NCBI GenBank assembly: GCA_010645155.1
Contig: JAAGOF010000300.1
Span: forward strand, 1,549,817 to 1,613,816
Length of the DNA stretch: 64,000 nucleotides
Source of the DNA: Tigriopus japonicus
Taxonomy: Eukaryota; Arthropoda; Copepoda; Harpacticoida; Harpacticidae
Direction of reading: 5' to 3'
Made by a program: the position numbers and the translations under genes. Shown in pieces: positions 47,098 to 58,480 of this stretch. Below the pieces are notes generated by a model. The model searched no databases and was not told the DNA's origin. It was given only the letters and a program-made list of their open reading frames with translations. Numbering within the stretch: position 1 is the stretch's first letter; every line of letters begins with the position of its first letter.

Positions 47098-50000
47098 TCA
47101 TCCGTTTTTTCGAATGTACTTCACCACAGCTACGAACAACCAATATAAAATTTCAATCATGCTCAGAATCGAACACCCTGAAAACAAACCGATGGTACCA
47201 CCAATATTTGAAATCATATCAATCGGCGTAACTGTTGCTGTTTTAGTGATTCGTGTCAGTGTTTGAACACTCATGTGCACTTCAATGAAGCTCAATTCGG
47301 CCCTCGAAGTTCCCCATGTATTGCCATATTTTCCATATCTGTGAAAAGGGATGAAACAAGTGAAGTAATCAAACCTTGCATTCTCAAAAATCAGTTACCT
47401 ACCCAATTCTGTTGGCAAATATTTGATCTTCCTTTGACGCAGCAGCATCTGAAAAGTTCCGATAATCACAAACCAGCCACGTGTTTTCATTGAAACCAAC
47501 CGAGGGACACAATTTTGTGTTGGTATTCAATGGTTCGGCGGAGTGTGTCTTAAGCTCATAATAAACTGCTTCGCAGTCGCTTAAACATTCTTGCTCGCAT
47601 TTTTGTTTCCATTAAGGAAAGTTCTTCCAATCAGACGGTTGATACCTTGTCTTTGGATTTGTGGACCGCTCTTGCACAATTCTTTGGAAACAAGCATGAC
47701 CCATGAACTCACAGATTTGGGCCTCAGGGATTTTTTCGTTGAGATACCAAGGAACACATCCACATTGTTCAAAGGCGGTTGACCAAGCACATTCCAAGAG
47801 ACAATTGGATCTTGAGTAGAAGTCAAACCATTTCAAATTCTTCTCGTAATGTCCATAGCAATCTCGACTCTTTGGATCCATGGCCATGAAAACATCCGTG
47901 TTTTCTACCGAAGATGAAGCCACATAGCCGAGATAAGTGCTGTACCCTGGTTGACTCATAACTTCAAAGGCATTCGACAAGGAACTGGAATCAGCCATTG
48001 ATCCAATCGACATCACGAATCTGTGCAAATCCCCAGAGGCTGATCTGGGTATCTCCGAATTGAATAACTTATGCATGCCAAAGTTATCCCCGAAGTCATA
48101 AGCCAGCTGTTGCCCTTCGTTCAAATCATTTGACTGAACAGCACGGACTTCATGGAACAGATTGGTCTCATTGCTCCATTTTGGCGTGTTCAATGCCAAA
48201 CAAGGTCCATTTTCGGTCAGAATCTCATTTAGACACTTTGTCTCAAGAGGGAAACCTGGTCGTTTGCATAGAGGAAAAGATCTGAAGACCTCCTCTCGAG
48301 TTGGGACATTAAATCCGGGGTAAAAATAGCGGAGGATTTGTGTCAATCGTGAAATGTTTCGAGTGGCGTTATTGACTATTTGGCAATAATGCTGACATGA
48401 AAGATCAAGGTTGGATAGATCTTGACATGATTTGAATCCTTGACCATCCTTTAAGCACGGATGGGTAAACAATGCTGGATGTTTAAACTCAAGAAAGGTC
48501 GAAGAAAGTAGTTCCAATGTGACAGTCCCGTCCAAGCCAAGATAAGCATTGATTGCTTTTATGCTCATGTTTCTAACCAAGTCACTTAAAGCTGATTCAT
48601 AACCAGTTAATAAAATTAGATACGTTCCATAATTGTCCAGGGCTTTTAACTGTGCACAGAGACCTTGATGAGGAATTTGGTCCAAGGGAACAAGTTCAAC
48701 CGGAATGTTTGCCGAGTAGTCATTAACTCTTTCCAATTTGGAGGTAAGGATTAAGTAGCCACGAATTACATTGGTCCAATCTTCGTTGTCAAATTCGGAT
48801 TCTGAAACAAATCCCTCTGTCTTGACGGACTCTGAAAGGTCTTGAACCAGATTTATGTCCAGTTGCGAGCTATCGTATTCGGCTTGACCTCGAATTTTTG
48901 AGAGCGACTCTTGAACACTATAATGAATGGAATCTCCCACGGTGTTTTTCTTATGTCTCACAAATCCCTGAATTTTGATTAGAATATCCAAGATTTCACA
49001 GGTTTTCTTTATTGAATCATTGGGAGGATTGCATTTGATTGAAGTCTGATTTTTGAGCTGAATTTTGATCTTTTCCACGGCCCTTTTGATGGTATTTGGT
49101 GAAGGAATGTGGCCCATAATAGAATCACCACAAGACAGCAAATCATACGATCGCCTGAATTGAATCGTAGTGTTTTGTCTCAAAAATTCTGGATTGTTGA
49201 ACACATCCATAACCACCTTTCTTGGCCGACCACTGATAGGGCATATTGTTATTGTTGGCAACAACACATTGTTCTGAAATGGTGACAAACGTTGTAAGTT
49301 TGGTACTAACGAAAAATATGTTTACAGTTTATAGTTATGCCTACCGAAGCAAGAAGCAGTCAGACACTATGAAGAATGCAGTTTTAGAAGAAAGATATTT
49401 TTGGGGGAGTAAAAAAGCCTATTCAACATCGTTTTTTCCCATTTGTTTTTGTTTCGATTTACATTAATATTATTTTTAATTTTCACAACCCGTAAAGAGC
49501 TAAGTCATAGCTCTTTGATGCATGAAAATTTGATATAGATATTTAATAAGTACGAGTATTTGATCTAATGTATCAAAGTAAAGTGGCAAAAGGCAGGCTT
49601 TTGTCAAAGATTCCGAAGTTTAGATAGTAGTTGTTCAAAAGTAGTTGTCAGATTTCAAATAGGCTTTGACATACTTCAAATCCATTTGTTGCAACTAGCC
49701 TCCAAAGCAAATTGGATGTGGTCCAAGCAAATATTAGGGCCTCCATTGATTCCGATCAGCCAGAGATGGAAAGTAGAATGGTCAAGGAGGTTAAAACTAA
49801 TCCAAAGGCGTTTTTCTCTTTTGCAAACACAAAGCGAAAAATGAAGCATCCAGTAGGGCCTTTTGAGGTCGACGGTAAAACCGTCAAAGAAAGTGAAGTT
49901 ATGGTCAAAATGCTTGAAGATCAGTTCTCAAGTGTATTTTCAATTCCGAAAAGGATTGGCAGAGCAAGCCATGACGCTGGAAATACTGCTGATGAGACTG

Positions 50001-51434
50001 GTATTCATCGTCAGGATAACAGATTGGAGGATTTGGTAGTCACAGATCAAGATGCTTTTGAGGCATGTCATGAATGACCCGATGAGGTTTAGTGATGAGG
50101 CTTGAGGGTCATATATCTTGAGTTTCTACAACAAGATGTTGCTGTCTACGAGATCAAATGCAGGATTATGCAGTGCTGCATCACTTAACCTCATCAGGTC
50201 ATTCAAGACAGGAAGAACACAATCCGTACAGTGGAAGTGGGAAACCACTCCTCAAGGGAGGGCTTGATTGAGATTGGGTCGCCTCAAGGTTTTTCACCCA
50301 TGCTCCTCCTGTCTCTAATCTGTGATCCCCCAAGGGCAACTAGGGCAGCTAATCTCATCAGTAGACCGCGGATCCAAAAGTTTTTTTTTTCCTGCAGAGC
50401 AGAAATTCTAGACGTTTCAGGATGTAGGTCAGCTTGGATCAGCTGAACACAAGCAGTAGAGAAAAGTTAATGGCGTTAACCCTCTAGATTTTCTGCTCTG
50501 CAAGAAAAAAACTTTTGAATCCGCGGTCTACTCATCAGTCATCACCTATTCAGGTGACACCACTGCCATTGTCTTGGCTCCAAATGAAGAGAGATTGACA
50601 GAGGCCTGTAACAACGTTTTGGGTCAGAAAGATCTGAGTCTGAAACTACACTAACAGCAATTTTATTAAAAATCATCTATTTAAATTTGATTTTTTTGAT
50701 AAAAAACCAATTGCTATGAATGTTTTAATGGTCTTTGTAGCCTTTGATTTTGATTTATTCAACAAATGATAAGTAATTGAGTCCAAATGATCCTCAACTG
50801 TGCGCTCTTTTTGCAATTTTTGGCATTTTTATGCTTTTTTGCGCTTTTATTTACATTATTTGCGCAGCCCTACGCATCACTAAATGCAAGTTGCTGGCCG
50901 GGAGTGTCATTCGTTTCCTTAGAACTCTACTTGAGTGGAGAACCGATTGTGGAAAAAGTTAATATTTTTTTGCACTTTCCCAGATAAATTATGATTTAAT
51001 TTGGGAATTGGGAAGAAAGTTGGGATTTTTCAAATCTATTTTGAGATTTTTTGGGAATATGGCCATTAGTATCGCTTGTCACTTGTAAATAAAATAGTGA
51101 CTGTCGGAGAAAGAAATATTTCGTTCAACTAAATGAACAACGTACACGCCCCTAAAGGAATAGCGGTGACTTCATTCAAGGACATGCTTGGGAATTTTGA
51201 TTCAATCCATGTAGCAACACTGCCTTTTACCTCGACCTTTACTACATCGACAGACGTGACAACGGCTGGATTGGTCCTCCATCCGTCTACGTTTAAATAA
51301 CTGATCCAAATGGCACAAGAAAGACTACAAACTAAGCAGATCAACCAAAATAATCTTCCAAAAGGATGGGATTGTGCACCAAGATAACGTAAACCATGGA
51401 TGGTAGATATGTCCACGAATTCGGCAATACTCAT
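47098..51434 (-). CDS. DEG/ENaC (pickpocket-like) sodium channel with an in-frame TAA
   Basis: Three exons, 51231..51434, 47403..49273 and 47098..47338, join with correct phases (GTCGAG|GTAAAA to CAG|AACAAT; GG|GTAGGT to CAG|A) into 772 codons. The N-terminus has STIHGLRYLG and the first membrane helix (RLFWLICLVCSLSCAIWIS). The ectodomain has LPTITICP and CLLECAWSTAFEQCGCVPWYL. The last exon has the second helix with GGTIGLFSGCSILSMIEILYW, the ENaC selectivity/pore signature. The family forms trimeric amiloride-sensitive channels in the plasma membrane. Oddity: codon 622 (47612..47614) is TAA, yet the frame stays open for 149 further codons that carry the expected KCEQECLSDC cysteines and the pore helix. 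A pseudogene, an allelic or assembly error, readthrough or an unusual intron are all possible. Intron 1 (49274..51230) is packed with LINE and MITE debris. Confidence 0.88.
49700..50660 (+). pseudogene. LINE fragments in intron 1 of the DEG/ENaC gene
   Basis: 49712..50070 encodes the segment before the reverse transcriptase core (KEVKTNPKAFFSF, GPFEVDGKTV, QFSSVFSIPKRIGRA, LEDLVVTDQDAFEA), nearly identical to the LINE at 60760..62700. A second fragment, 50250..50630, reads IGSPQGFSPMLLL (motif B) and TYSGDTTAIVLAPNEERL (motif C region). It is split by the MITE at 50362..50530. Short inverted copies of GAATGACCxGATGAGGTT at about 50081 and 50180 mark a rearrangement between them. Confidence 0.75.
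50362..50530. mobile_element. 169-bp hAT-type MITE inside a LINE fragment
   Basis: Terminal inverted repeats TAGACCGCGGATCCAAAAG and (reverse) TAGACCGCGGATTCAAAAG, continuing through poly-T/A and TCTGCTCTGCA for about 50 bp. A perfect 8-bp target duplication CTCATCAG lies at 50354-50361 and 50531-50538. Confidence 0.9.
51065..51190. repeat. Direct repeat, copy 1 (see 53093)
   Basis: Shares about 125 bp with 53093..53216, from TTAGTATCG through GAAATATTTCGT, CTAAATGAACAACGTACA and GACTTCATTCAAGGACATGCTT. It lies at the donor side of intron 1 of the DEG/ENaC gene, about 40 bp from exon 1. Confidence 0.85.
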
Positions 51435-51672
51435 GATTGAACTGATCCCAAACTGAAGGTATGGAACTCGCTGGGTTTAAATGAACTCATATTAGCCGGT
51501 CGCCAATTATTGGAATATTGAAAAACTCGCTTATAGGGTCCAATTTATAGCTCAAATGTGGCATGAGTGGTATTGGTTTGCCATCTTAAACATTAAGTAC
51601 CGAATTGTCAACAACCCAAGAACTACAAAACATTGAATCGGAGTTGAACCAACCCGAGGAGGCTAACCAGTA

Positions 51673-52660
51673 GAGCTGTGCATCGGATCCGAATCCGATC
51701 GGATTCGGATTCGCTCGGATTTTTGCGCGTATTTTCGGATTCGGATTTGCGAAATATTTGTTCGGATCCGACATACTCCGCACTTTTTAGTTCACTTTTC
51801 TTATCTCAATACATAATATTTCCATTTTGAAACCTTTTTTAATTGATTTGTTTTGTACGTCTTGTTCCATGGTTCATCAAAATTTATAATATGTAGCAAT
51901 TACAATTGAAAAGTTCAAGCCCCAAAAAATTACAAAATGAGCCAGATATTTTTTGACAACACTATCCATTACTTGGTAATTTTGCCTGTCTACACCAATT
52001 TATCCAGAATATTTTACGAAAATTAAATTTCGTTTATGGAAGCGCACTTGACACTGAACTGATTTGAGAATATGATTTTTGATTTGACCCATTTGATGGC
52101 GCAGTTTTTTCGTGTATATTACTGTTATGTTTGTGATTGTTTAATTCAAGTACAAATGCCCTTTCGTAGACATTTTAGCATATTTGGTTCATTTTGTGTA
52201 AAGACCATTCCTTTATTTGCTCCAATGTTTCTGAAACATTTTGCCTAAATAATAAAGAAAATGCTTAAGTTTTCCTACAAAATGCCAAAATATTAAAAAT
52301 GGAGAAAAATGGTTAGGTATTATCAAAATATATATTTTTTAAAAGAATATAGTTCCGAGCCCTACTAGTCGTCCACTTAAGTTGAAATAGTTATGGTATT
52401 TCCAAACTGGGTTAAAATGGAAAAATAATCAGTCTTAAATCAGATAGAACAAAACTTTCCGGATTAAAGTCGGATTGAGCTAAAAAATTTCGGATTAGAC
52501 GCCAAATTTTCAGATTCGGATTCGTTCGGATTGAGCACCAAATTTTCGGAATCGGATTCGTTCGGATTGAGCACCAACTTTTCGGAATCGGATTCGTTCG
52601 GATTGCGCATTAAATTTTCGTATTCGGATTCGTTTCGGATATAACTGTAGCGTTTTTCGG
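51673..52660. repeat. CGGATTCGGATTCG-rich element and 36-bp minisatellite
   Basis: Left end TAGAGCTGTGCATCGGATCC, followed by repeats of CGGATTCGG in both orientations (51685-51770). On the right (about 52495-52640) is a 36-bp minisatellite of 3.5-4 copies built on GATTCGTTCGGATTGAGC. Mirror-like subterminal arrays of this sort suggest a non-autonomous hAT-like element. The end GAGCCCTA at about 52358-52365 resembles the terminus of the 41019..42883 element. Borders are uncertain. Confidence 0.6.
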
Positions 52661-53092
52661 CTTTTTGGGGTCAAAAATGGACCATTCAAAGTCAAATAAC
52701 TCAGCTGTTGCTGAATGAATTTTTATTCAATTTGAATTCATTAGGTAACTAAATGGTCTCTAAATATGGATGAAATAGTTTGTTAAAAAATGTTATATTT
52801 AATAGGTTTTTAGGTATATAACTGTTTCCCTGGACCTAATCTTATATAATACAACAAAAGTAAAGTTGTTCCCCATTGAATTGTGGGTCCAAAAAGTGCC
52901 ATGGTGTTTTTGGGTATTTTGATTCAAACCTAAAAAGCCATTCGGAACACCGTGAACGCGTTGTGTAATCGAGGCTCCAATTGCTTTCACTCTTACAAAC
53001 GCTTTTGAATAATTAGGTGCTTTTCCCCTAAATAATGTTTCATTAGCCAAATCTGAGTACTAGAATATAATTTCTAATTCACCATTACTCCC

Positions 53093-53216
53093 TTAGTATC
53101 GTTTGTCACTTGTCACTAAGTTAGTGACTGACAGAAGAAGAAATATTTCGTCTATCTAAATGAACAACGTACAGACCCCCAAAAGAAAAGCGGAAGACTT
53201 CATTCAAGGACATGCT
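53093..53216. repeat. Direct repeat, copy 2 (see 51065)
   Basis: Second copy of the roughly 125-bp sequence at 51065..51190, same orientation. It lies upstream of DEG/ENaC exon 1 and ends at the same GACATGCTT. Confidence 0.85.
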
Positions 53217-53383
53217 TCATTGCATAACTAAATGATTTAGAATTTAGCTGTACCTTATTTATCAACCCACTATTCAAGGGCTATACTGGTCACCCAACGG
53301 TCACATGGGAAAAATCGTCGTCGCTTAAATATTAAACTAGGGTGAAATCGCTTTTTCTGACACTTCAAGACAATAGTTTGGCC

Positions 53384-53847
53384 TAGAGCACTATAATAAA
53401 AGAGTACAGTCATAAAGTGCGCCATCTAGCGGATTTCATGCGGCAACAGCCCGCCGTTCCCATGATACTCACATTTTTGAAGATTGCAACTGTCATTCAT
53501 CAGTTTTGGACAAACTAAAGTGCCTAAAGTGTTGATGGCCGAACTCCAAATGATACCTTAGTGTTTTTCTGATGAATTTTGACATATATCATGCTTAAAT
53601 CACCTTTATAATAGTCAGATTTCCATGCCATTTTGAGAGGGATTTCACTAATAATTTCAACCAAAAACCACCACAGGTCCATTAACAATACTCAGTCAAC
53701 ATTTGAGGCACTTTAGTTTGTCCATAACTGATGAATGACCGTTGCAATCTTCAAAAATATGTGTATCATGGGAACGGCGAGCTGTTGCCGCATGAAATCC
53801 GCTAGATGGCGCACTTTATGACTGTACTCTTTTATTATAGTGCTCTA
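53384..53847. mobile_element. 464-bp hAT-type inverted-repeat element
   Basis: Ends TAGAGCACTATAATAAAAG on both strands, arms of about 150 bp with few mismatches, and a perfect 8-bp target duplication GTTTGGCC at 53376-53383 and 53848-53855. The centre is about 150 bp without coding potential. Confidence 0.92.
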
Positions 53848-53855
53848 GTTTGGCC

Positions 53856-54633
53856 AATCATTTGAAAGTGCCGGTATGCAAAAATAGATAAACCGGGCAA
53901 AGGAAAATGAACACTGAAAAGAGTAGGAATCCAATGATGTTCTAAAAATATCGATTACTTACCAGAAATATAGCTCTATATTCTTCATTTTGTCTTGAAT
54001 ACCTGGACTTCCGAGTCGTAGATTGATTTTGATAGTTTGAACCTGGGGTTATTATTGCCTTCTCTGCATGTGTGAAGAGATAAGATTTGATGATGGGTCA
54101 TCCGTTATTTGATATTGCCTCAGAGAATGATTTTAGGAATACCTCTATGGAATCAGGGACTCTGATCTCTGGTCAAAACTTTCAAGATCCTTCTGAAAAC
54201 TTTGTATAAAACAAACAAAAGCTAGGCTTCACATGTGCTCATTAATTAGACCAATGTGGTTTGTTATAATAATTAAAAAGCTAATTATGTACCACTGGTC
54301 CACTTACCGAGGGTTTTGATATTGATGTGAAATCTCAAATACCGATTCAGGTGTTAATTAAACAAATATGAAACAGGCATCAAAAGAATTGGATCAAGAA
54401 ACATTAACACGCTTGTACGTAGATGTTTTGATGGAACAGAATTACCCCTTCAAATCAAACCTTCATATTTTTAATGTTAATTTCTGTGTTGAAGTAATGT
54501 GACATCGTGTTTATGGAATTCACAAATTCGTGAAATTAGAGAATTCAAACGTCCACACAAGTTGGTTTCAAACCTTAGAATTTCATCAACTTGATAATTT
54601 GGCTTCAGAGGTTGGCCATCCTTTGTGTTAGAA
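53856..54633. other. Spacer downstream of the lectin gene
   Basis: AT-rich, no gene recognised. The left side would hold DEG/ENaC upstream DNA and the right side the 3' UTR of the lectin-domain gene. Confidence 0.4.
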
Positions 54634-55383
54634 TTATTCATTGACGGCACGTGAACCAAACACACTAGAAAGGTTCACCTTTTCATTTAAAGGTTTTGAC
54701 AAAGAACATTCCACCAGACCTGGAACAGGGTCGCCCCTGGGACAATCAGATCCACAAACTCCCATGTTAGCGCGATTTGTAGATTCGAGTTTTCCACTCC
54801 GAAAAATGGCAACGATCGATCCCGCCTTATCAAGATCCACCCCTTCGGTGAAAACGTCCCTTGTATCCTTGAAAGGAGTACCATCGATCCATGTTTGGTT
54901 ACCGGGTTCGTTGATTAGACCAACAATCATACCACTTTCACCGTTATTAAGTAAGTCTGTGCCGGAAAAAAAGGTATTGAATTGGGTATGAATGGAAACG
55001 AATTTCTTTTTGCTCTCACTAGATATTGCTCTCGTCCGTTGAAATGACTCCCTTGAGTTGATTGGGAAAAGGCTTGCATTGTGTTTCTCGCATGCACTCT
55101 GCATTGACAATACGTTTAGAGAACTCGAGGACATCGTATTTATCCAATACTTCTTATCGAAACGGTAGAAGTTCTCTTTGACATGGTAACCATCGCATTG
55201 ATCTGAACGTGGCACTGCAAAAGCTTAATTGAAAAAAAACATCGTCATAGGATAAACTGGCATCTTTTGGGTTCAATCTCAGTCACCAATCAAATGAGTC
55301 CATTCATTGCCAGTAGCCTTGGTTTGCATTAAAAAAATATGCTTCCCCTCTGCGAAAGGAAGAACCGATTCCAGTTCCCATTT
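54634..55383 (-). CDS. C-type-lectin-like protein (exons of), 5' end not found
   Basis: Two exons, 55287..55383 and 54634..55214, join in phase 1. The first encodes a stretch beginning KWELESVLPFAEGKHIF with WTHLI at its end. The second carries a cysteine-spaced domain with QCDGYHVKENFYRF, ACEKHNASLFPINSRESF (helix 1/2 region of a C-type lectin fold), GLINEPGNQTWIDGTPF (the WxDG strand), and MGVCGSDC with LVECSLSKP near the end. The Ca-binding EPN/WND pair is only partly recognisable, so sugar binding is uncertain. Probably secreted. The signal-peptide exon was not located. The tail ends AVNE-stop. Confidence 0.7.
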
Positions 55384-55664
55384 CTTGTCAAAAAAATGAG
55401 GAACACGTAGCTCTTGAATTTTATTTCAGAAAAAGGAATGAAAGGCATGTTTTTTTAAAGTTCTTTGGTAAAATGGCCTTTTTCAGAAGACTTGTCGCTT
55501 TTACGTTAAATTGTCAATGTAACCTTCTCTTATTATCATTTTTGTCCTGTGAAGAAGCTCATCTCTTGAAGAAGTCCTAAAAAGACATGGTCAATGATAG
55601 ATAAAAGATGACAAAAGTATGGAAAAGTGGCAGTAGGTCATTCAACAGGGAGAAGAAGTGGTCT

Positions 55665-55825
55665 AGTGGTTAAGACACCTTCCTTGAGTGGGATAGGTCG
55701 TCGGTTCAATTCTCCTCCCTGACCTGTCTCCGAAGGATAAGCCCTTTTTCACTGACCACAGACGGCGGACCTCAACCGATTACGACAGCCAAATGGAACG
55801 ACAATGTGATTTATTTTTTAAGTAA
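55665..55825 (+). mobile_element. tRNA-derived SINE
   Basis: An internal pol III promoter: A box TGGTCTAGTGG (55671-55681 region) and, about 40 bp on, a B box GGTTCAATTCT, one change from consensus. The head resembles tRNA-Glu (TGGTCTAGTGGTTA). A tRNA-unrelated body follows, ending in an A/T-rich tail near 55820. The cloverleaf does not close well, so it is a SINE or tRNA pseudogene rather than a functional tRNA. Confidence 0.65.
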
Positions 55826-55950
55826 ATATGTTCAGAACACCAAACAACCAGATTTCACCATTTTGAATATAAAAGTTTTAGTTAAGGCTTAAAAAACAGA
55901 AAAAATAACAAGAACATTTTTTTACATTCTAAACCTTTCTATTATTACAG

Positions 55951-56580
55951 TTAAAAATCTGAAATTTCCACCTCTGGGCCCAATGTCCAGTGGGAAAAGG
56001 AACAAGTAACGAGTACTCTTTGGGTTTGCGAGCCGTTACAATCAAGTTTTTCTTTATCATTGAATAACTCACTTGATGGACAAATGAATTGACACATGAA
56101 CCAATTGCCATTGTTGCATCTTTGAGAGGACATTTCTAATTGAGCACTGATGGTAATGCAATCATAGGTTTCCACTGCAAATTTTAAACGGTCATCTTGA
56201 ATATCAACAAATGGCGCGCCATCATTTCGCCACACCAAATTTGAGGCACATGAACTCCCGTTTTTGCAAGGGCCCTCGTAATTCACCAAATCAGTCCAAA
56301 GATTTGGCACCCACCCAAGGGTTTCTAATATTTAAGAAAGGTTAAAAAGCCTTGAATAGACTAAATTATAGAAATTTACCTTTGGCCACAAGAAATGCCC
56401 TCCATTCTTTACTTGATCGGAATTGGAGTAAGTAGCCACCTGTGGATTGACACTCTTCAATGGCTCTCAAATAACGCTGATGGTATACCATTTCAAAGTC
56501 ATAATAGCTTCCCATCCAGAGGTCATAATTATCGGGAACAAGGGTGCCTCCTGGACATTTGTATTGGGTCCGTGATAATT
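55951..56580 (-). CDS. C-type-lectin-like protein, signal exon not found
   Basis: Exons 56380..56580 and 55951..56324 join across a 55-bp intron (AAAG|GTAAAT to ATATTAG|AAACCC) in phase 1. The product has YKCPGG, LWMGSYYDFEM, AIEECQSTGGYLLQFRSSKEWRAFL (the conserved helices and strand of a C-type lectin domain), ETLGWVPNLWTDLVNYEG (WTDL in place of WTGL), WRNDGAPFVD and CNNGNWFMCQFIC at the domain end. An upstream acceptor in phase 1 implies a missing signal-peptide exon. It neighbours a second lectin-type gene in the same orientation, so a tandem pair is likely. The two could also be one gene, but the stop after VEISDF argues for two. Confidence 0.75.
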
Positions 56581-57157
56581 CTAGAAAAGTTAACATAATT
56601 CGTTCTTAACTACTCAACCATGCAAGAGATACATATATCCACATATTCGTAGAGGATTGAATATGACTCCAAGAGTAAAACATAAAAACAAAGGAAAATG
56701 ATCAGTGTGAGTAAAATGTAGGAATAAATGATGAATCATGACAGGTTCAAAAGTGATACGAAATCACATTGTAGGAGATGTAAAAGCAATCGGGACTAAC
56801 TTTTTTCTTTAATGTTGTCACAATCCAAACAGAACTCTTGTAAATCTAAAGGATAATCAAACTAAACACAGACGCAAAAACGCATATCAAAAACAGTTTT
56901 ATAGGATTTTTTAATCAAGGTACGAATCCTCAACCTTAAAATGTTCATCTAAATTCTTCCACATTTCTTTGGCAGCGCTCAAGCACAAGTAAATTTCCTT
57001 TTAATAACTTCACACCTGATGTCATAAACCGATAGAGTTGGTCAATCCAGTATTACAAGAGGATTCTTTATGGGCATATCTAAAAAGGGGCACTTTGAAA
57101 AAGGGTCCTTTTATCCCACATTTTAAAAGTGGTTTAACAAAGGTATGAAGGTGCTGT

Positions 57158-57315
57158 TTCACGGCACGATTTTTATCGCAGTTCGAGACGAACTTTGGCA
57201 TCATTGATGTACAACCTCACAACCTCTTGTTGAGGAGACCTCCTCACAAACCAATGGAAAAATTGTGTGTGTGTAACTTCGAAGTTCGTCTCCAATTGCA
57301 ATAAAAACGTGTAGT
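57158..57315. repeat. Short inverted repeat, MITE-like
   Basis: Arms of about 35-40 bp: CACGATTTTTATCGCAGTTC at the left faces CACGTTTTTATTGCAATTGG read from the right, then GAGACGAACTT in both. No target duplication recognised. Confidence 0.65.
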
Positions 57316-58480
57316 AAAATCTAATGGTTAGGTTACACTATACTTTCCCTGTCCATTTATGGCCGGTTGTTCGACCCGGAGTTTGTGTAAAAAAAAAACA
57401 CGTTTCCAAATCAATTTAATTTAGATGAGAGAATTTTATTTGTTGAATGTTTATCACATCACTGGGCCCATTGACGGGCCTTCCGTGTTATACATATTGA
57501 TACAAGGAACTTCAAGATTGGTAAATCAATGACCTATACTTTTCAATGTCATATGATCCGATTCCAATTTGTATTGGGGAGCTTTTTTTTAGTTTTTAGG
57601 AGCGTAGATTAGATTAAACGTTTTATATCGCAGATCTAGACAAACTTCGAAGTCACAGATACATTTTTTCTTGTTTAAACCCTTTCCAGGAAGGAATTTG
57701 ATATAACATCTCTGTTTTCAGTTCATTAATTGTAAATTTCCAACATCATTATTATAACAATAAATAGTATTGTTATAATTTGTCTTTTGCGCTGCTGTCA
57801 TGCTCTTTGAAATCTTATTTACTTTTTCAGTGCTTGATTCTTTAATTCACAAGGGGGTTACCACTAATTTGTAACCTAAATGGAAACAGTGCTTGATTTT
57901 TTCCAAATTCCTGGGCATTTGGGAGTGCTAAATTTTTGATGCTTCAAGTTGATATTTGAAAGAAGTTGAAATTTAAGTTCTAGTGTTTTCAACTTATTTT
58001 CAATTTGAGGACTGAGGAAGAATGGCTTAGACCAAGCAAACACCACTTTGGGCACCTTGGAAATGAATATACACGGTAGTCCAGAATTAACATCCCATAT
58101 AATTTAGAGGTAATTCATGACAAAACAGAATGTCAAAGCGACTCTTTTAATAAGAGTAGCAGGTGTTTCCCTAAAAGGCTTCATCGTCTAAGCAATTCAG
58201 TCACTCTTAGACTTGTAATGTGCGGTCAAATCTAGGATAATTTTTCAGAATGGAGCGTGTGTCATTTGAGTAGGAGAACCACCACTGGATACAAAATCAG
58301 ATTTTCTGAACAGGTAAATCAATTTCAATAAGACTTGCTACGAGTATACCTAAGGATGTTTCCATTAACTGATATTTCTTCGACATTTGTGAGCCATTAT
58401 TAATGATAATGTTTATTACAACTTTTGGCCATGTCATAGCGTAAAAAACGGATATATTATTTGTTTAAAAGGATTTGGCA
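57316..58480. other. Spacer, no gene recognised
   Basis: AT-rich, with no ORF of interest on either strand. Confidence 0.5.

Noticed and set aside
47612..47670. A 56-bp intron removing the TAA in the DEG/ENaC gene
   Set aside because: The GTATCA donor and GCAAG end give the wrong reading frame for the downstream cysteines, and the acceptor is purine-rich.
55665..55745. Functional tRNA gene
   Set aside because: A and B boxes are present but the acceptor and T stems do not pair; better explained as a SINE.
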